A stretch of DNA of 24,013 nt. Origin: Actinomycetes bacterium. Lineage in GTDB: Bacteria; Actinomycetota; Acidimicrobiia; Acidimicrobiales; Acidimicrobiaceae. Where the stretch lies: contig JAKAQR010000042.1 in NCBI GenBank assembly GCA_021819725.1, positions 1-24,013 of the forward strand. The letters are read 5' to 3'. Both the position numbers and the translations under genes were made by a program. Of the stretch, positions 23,190-24,013 are shown one piece after another; positions within the stretch are counted from its first letter, which is position 1, and the number at the start of each line of letters is the position of its first letter. The notes under the pieces were generated by a model, which worked only from the letters and a program-made list of their open reading frames with translations, ran no database searches and was not told the DNA's origin.

Positions 23190-23849
23190 TTATCGCACCG
23201 GGAGGACTGAGAAAAAGCTCGACCACTGCGCAATTGCTGGGGAGACTGCCCACGCGAGTAGGACTCCGATGACCATAGCTAAGAGGATGCTGATCAACCT
23301 TCCTTGTTTCCCGATGAGCGAATGGTAGCGCGTGTACCTAAGGTCATAGCCGGAGGTTCCGACTGCCCTTCGCGCATAGGCGAGCACGTGGAAGGCCATG
23401 AGCGCGAACCACGCGACGAAGTCGTCTCGATGAATGTTCAACCAGAATGCAGCTGTCGGAGTATCGGGCTTGGCATAGACGAGCACAATACCGCTGGCCA
23501 TCAGGATGACCGTGGTTGCTATCAGAAGGGGTCCAATGACGCGCAGTAGCATCTCTGGCGGACCAGCGTGTTTGAAGTCGGGGGCGCCAAGATAATACAT
23601 GGCGAAGCGATACGTCGCGACGATGATCTTGTAAGCCATGATGGGCAGCAGGATCATCCCGAGTATCACATGAATCGATATGAGCTGGCCAATAAAGACA
23701 ATCGTGACGCCCTCGATGGCGAGACCAACGAACAACACTGATCCAAGGAGAGCGAGGAGTCTCGCGACTGCTCGTACTCGGCGAGACGAGGAGAGTTCCT
23801 CTGCCGGGACCGTTTCAGTGAAGACTGTGTCAAAAACCCTCTGAAGCAA
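23190..23849 (-). CDS. Cytochrome b561-like four-to-five-helix membrane protein
   Basis: 219 residues with about five hydrophobic helices (starting near 30, 52, 104, 135 and 185). Histidines sit where heme ligands are found in b-type membrane cytochromes: IGQLISIHVILGMILLP, WLNIHRDDFVAWFALMAFHVLAYARR. Also seen are DFKHAGPPEMLLRVIGPLL and YDLRYTRYHSLIGKQGR. A role in membrane electron transfer is likely but unproven. The start is TTG with AGGTAGGG about eight bases upstream. Confidence 0.72.
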   Translation of the reverse strand: MLQRVFDTVFTETVPAEELSSSRRVRAVARLLALLGSVLFVGLAIEGVTIVFIGQLISIHVILGMILLPIMAYKIIVATYRFAMYYLGAPDFKHAGPPEMLLRVIGPLLIATTVILMASGIVLVYAKPDTPTAAFWLNIHRDDFVAWFALMAFHVLAYARRAVGTSGYDLRYTRYHSLIGKQGRLISILLAMVIGVLLAWAVSPAIAQWSSFFSVLPVR

Positions 23850-24013
23850 CGATAACCCTACCTCTTCTTAGTGCACGCGGATTTACCCTCATCATTGTAC
23901 CGATGCAACCGGCCCGAGGCCTCCGCGATGGTGGAGCCCAGCGTTGGGCATTGGTGGGGATCTCTTACGAAAACTTCACAGACTTGGTCATCACAGGCGC
24001 TCGCTGGACTCGA
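23850..24013. other. Window end, mostly non-coding
   Basis: Contains the ribosome site and presumably the promoter of the cytochrome b561-like gene. From ATG 23903 a plus-strand frame stays open to the window edge (37 codons, containing ALVGISYENFTDLVITGARWTR), but it lacks a ribosome site and cannot be assigned. Confidence 0.3.

Overview
The window looks like the chromosome of a high-GC Gram-positive bacterium. Many genes start with GTG or TTG, codon third positions are GC-rich, and several families are typical of Actinomycetota (alpha-methylacyl-CoA racemase, a TraG/VirD4-type ATPase of the actinobacterial kind, an IS3 with TGAACCACCCC termini). An acidophilic member of class Acidimicrobiia is my best guess, but that is inference and no marker gene here fixes it.

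Layout. (1) Bases 1-710 hold the 3' part of a TnpB gene of an IS200/IS605- or IS607-like element, with its right-end hairpin. (2) Bases 869-1393 (-) encode a small membrane methyltransferase of the isoprenylcysteine methyltransferase type. (3) Bases 1959-8779 (+) form a dense, partly overlapping gene run: D-Ala-D-Ala-ligase-like enzyme, PH/SHOCT membrane protein, methyltransferase, alpha/beta hydrolase, alpha-methylacyl-CoA racemase, orphan TraG/VirD4-like ATPase and a two-helix potassium channel with RCK domains. (4) Bases 8810-12535 (-) carry a methyltransferase, a membrane-anchored protein like the N,N-dimethylformamidase large subunit, and a DedA protein. (5) Bases 13111-17848 (+) carry a gamma-glutamyl-GABA hydrolase-like amidotransferase, a DEAD-box-type helicase whose motif II reads DEVD, a CbbY-type HAD phosphatase, a membrane protein with two Ftr1-like ExxE motifs, a small membrane protein and a YihY/BrkB protein. 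(6) Bases 17956-22377 are a decayed accessory region. (7) Bases 22394-23849 (-) return to housekeeping genes: an inositol-monophosphatase-family enzyme and a cytochrome b561-like membrane protein.

The accessory region is the most interesting part. An intact tRNA-Val(UAC) gene (22301-22377, -) is followed directly by a degenerate tyrosine integrase. Then come a DUF433/DUF5615 (antitoxin/PIN-like toxin) pair, a 61-bp repeat, and a second copy of the 3' part of the same tRNA. That second copy still carries the integrase leader and its first codons. Beyond it lie a second DUF433/DUF5615 pair, a second copy of the 61-bp repeat, and a frameshifted IS3 element that seems to cut off the rest. The order fits at least two integrative elements added one after the other at the same tRNA, both now without a working integrase but both still carrying a toxin-antitoxin pair. 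The IS3 remnant has 40-bp terminal inverted repeats that are too far apart for an ordinary IS3. About 570 bp of unexplained sequence lies inside, including a 38-codon ORF with a strong ribosome binding site.
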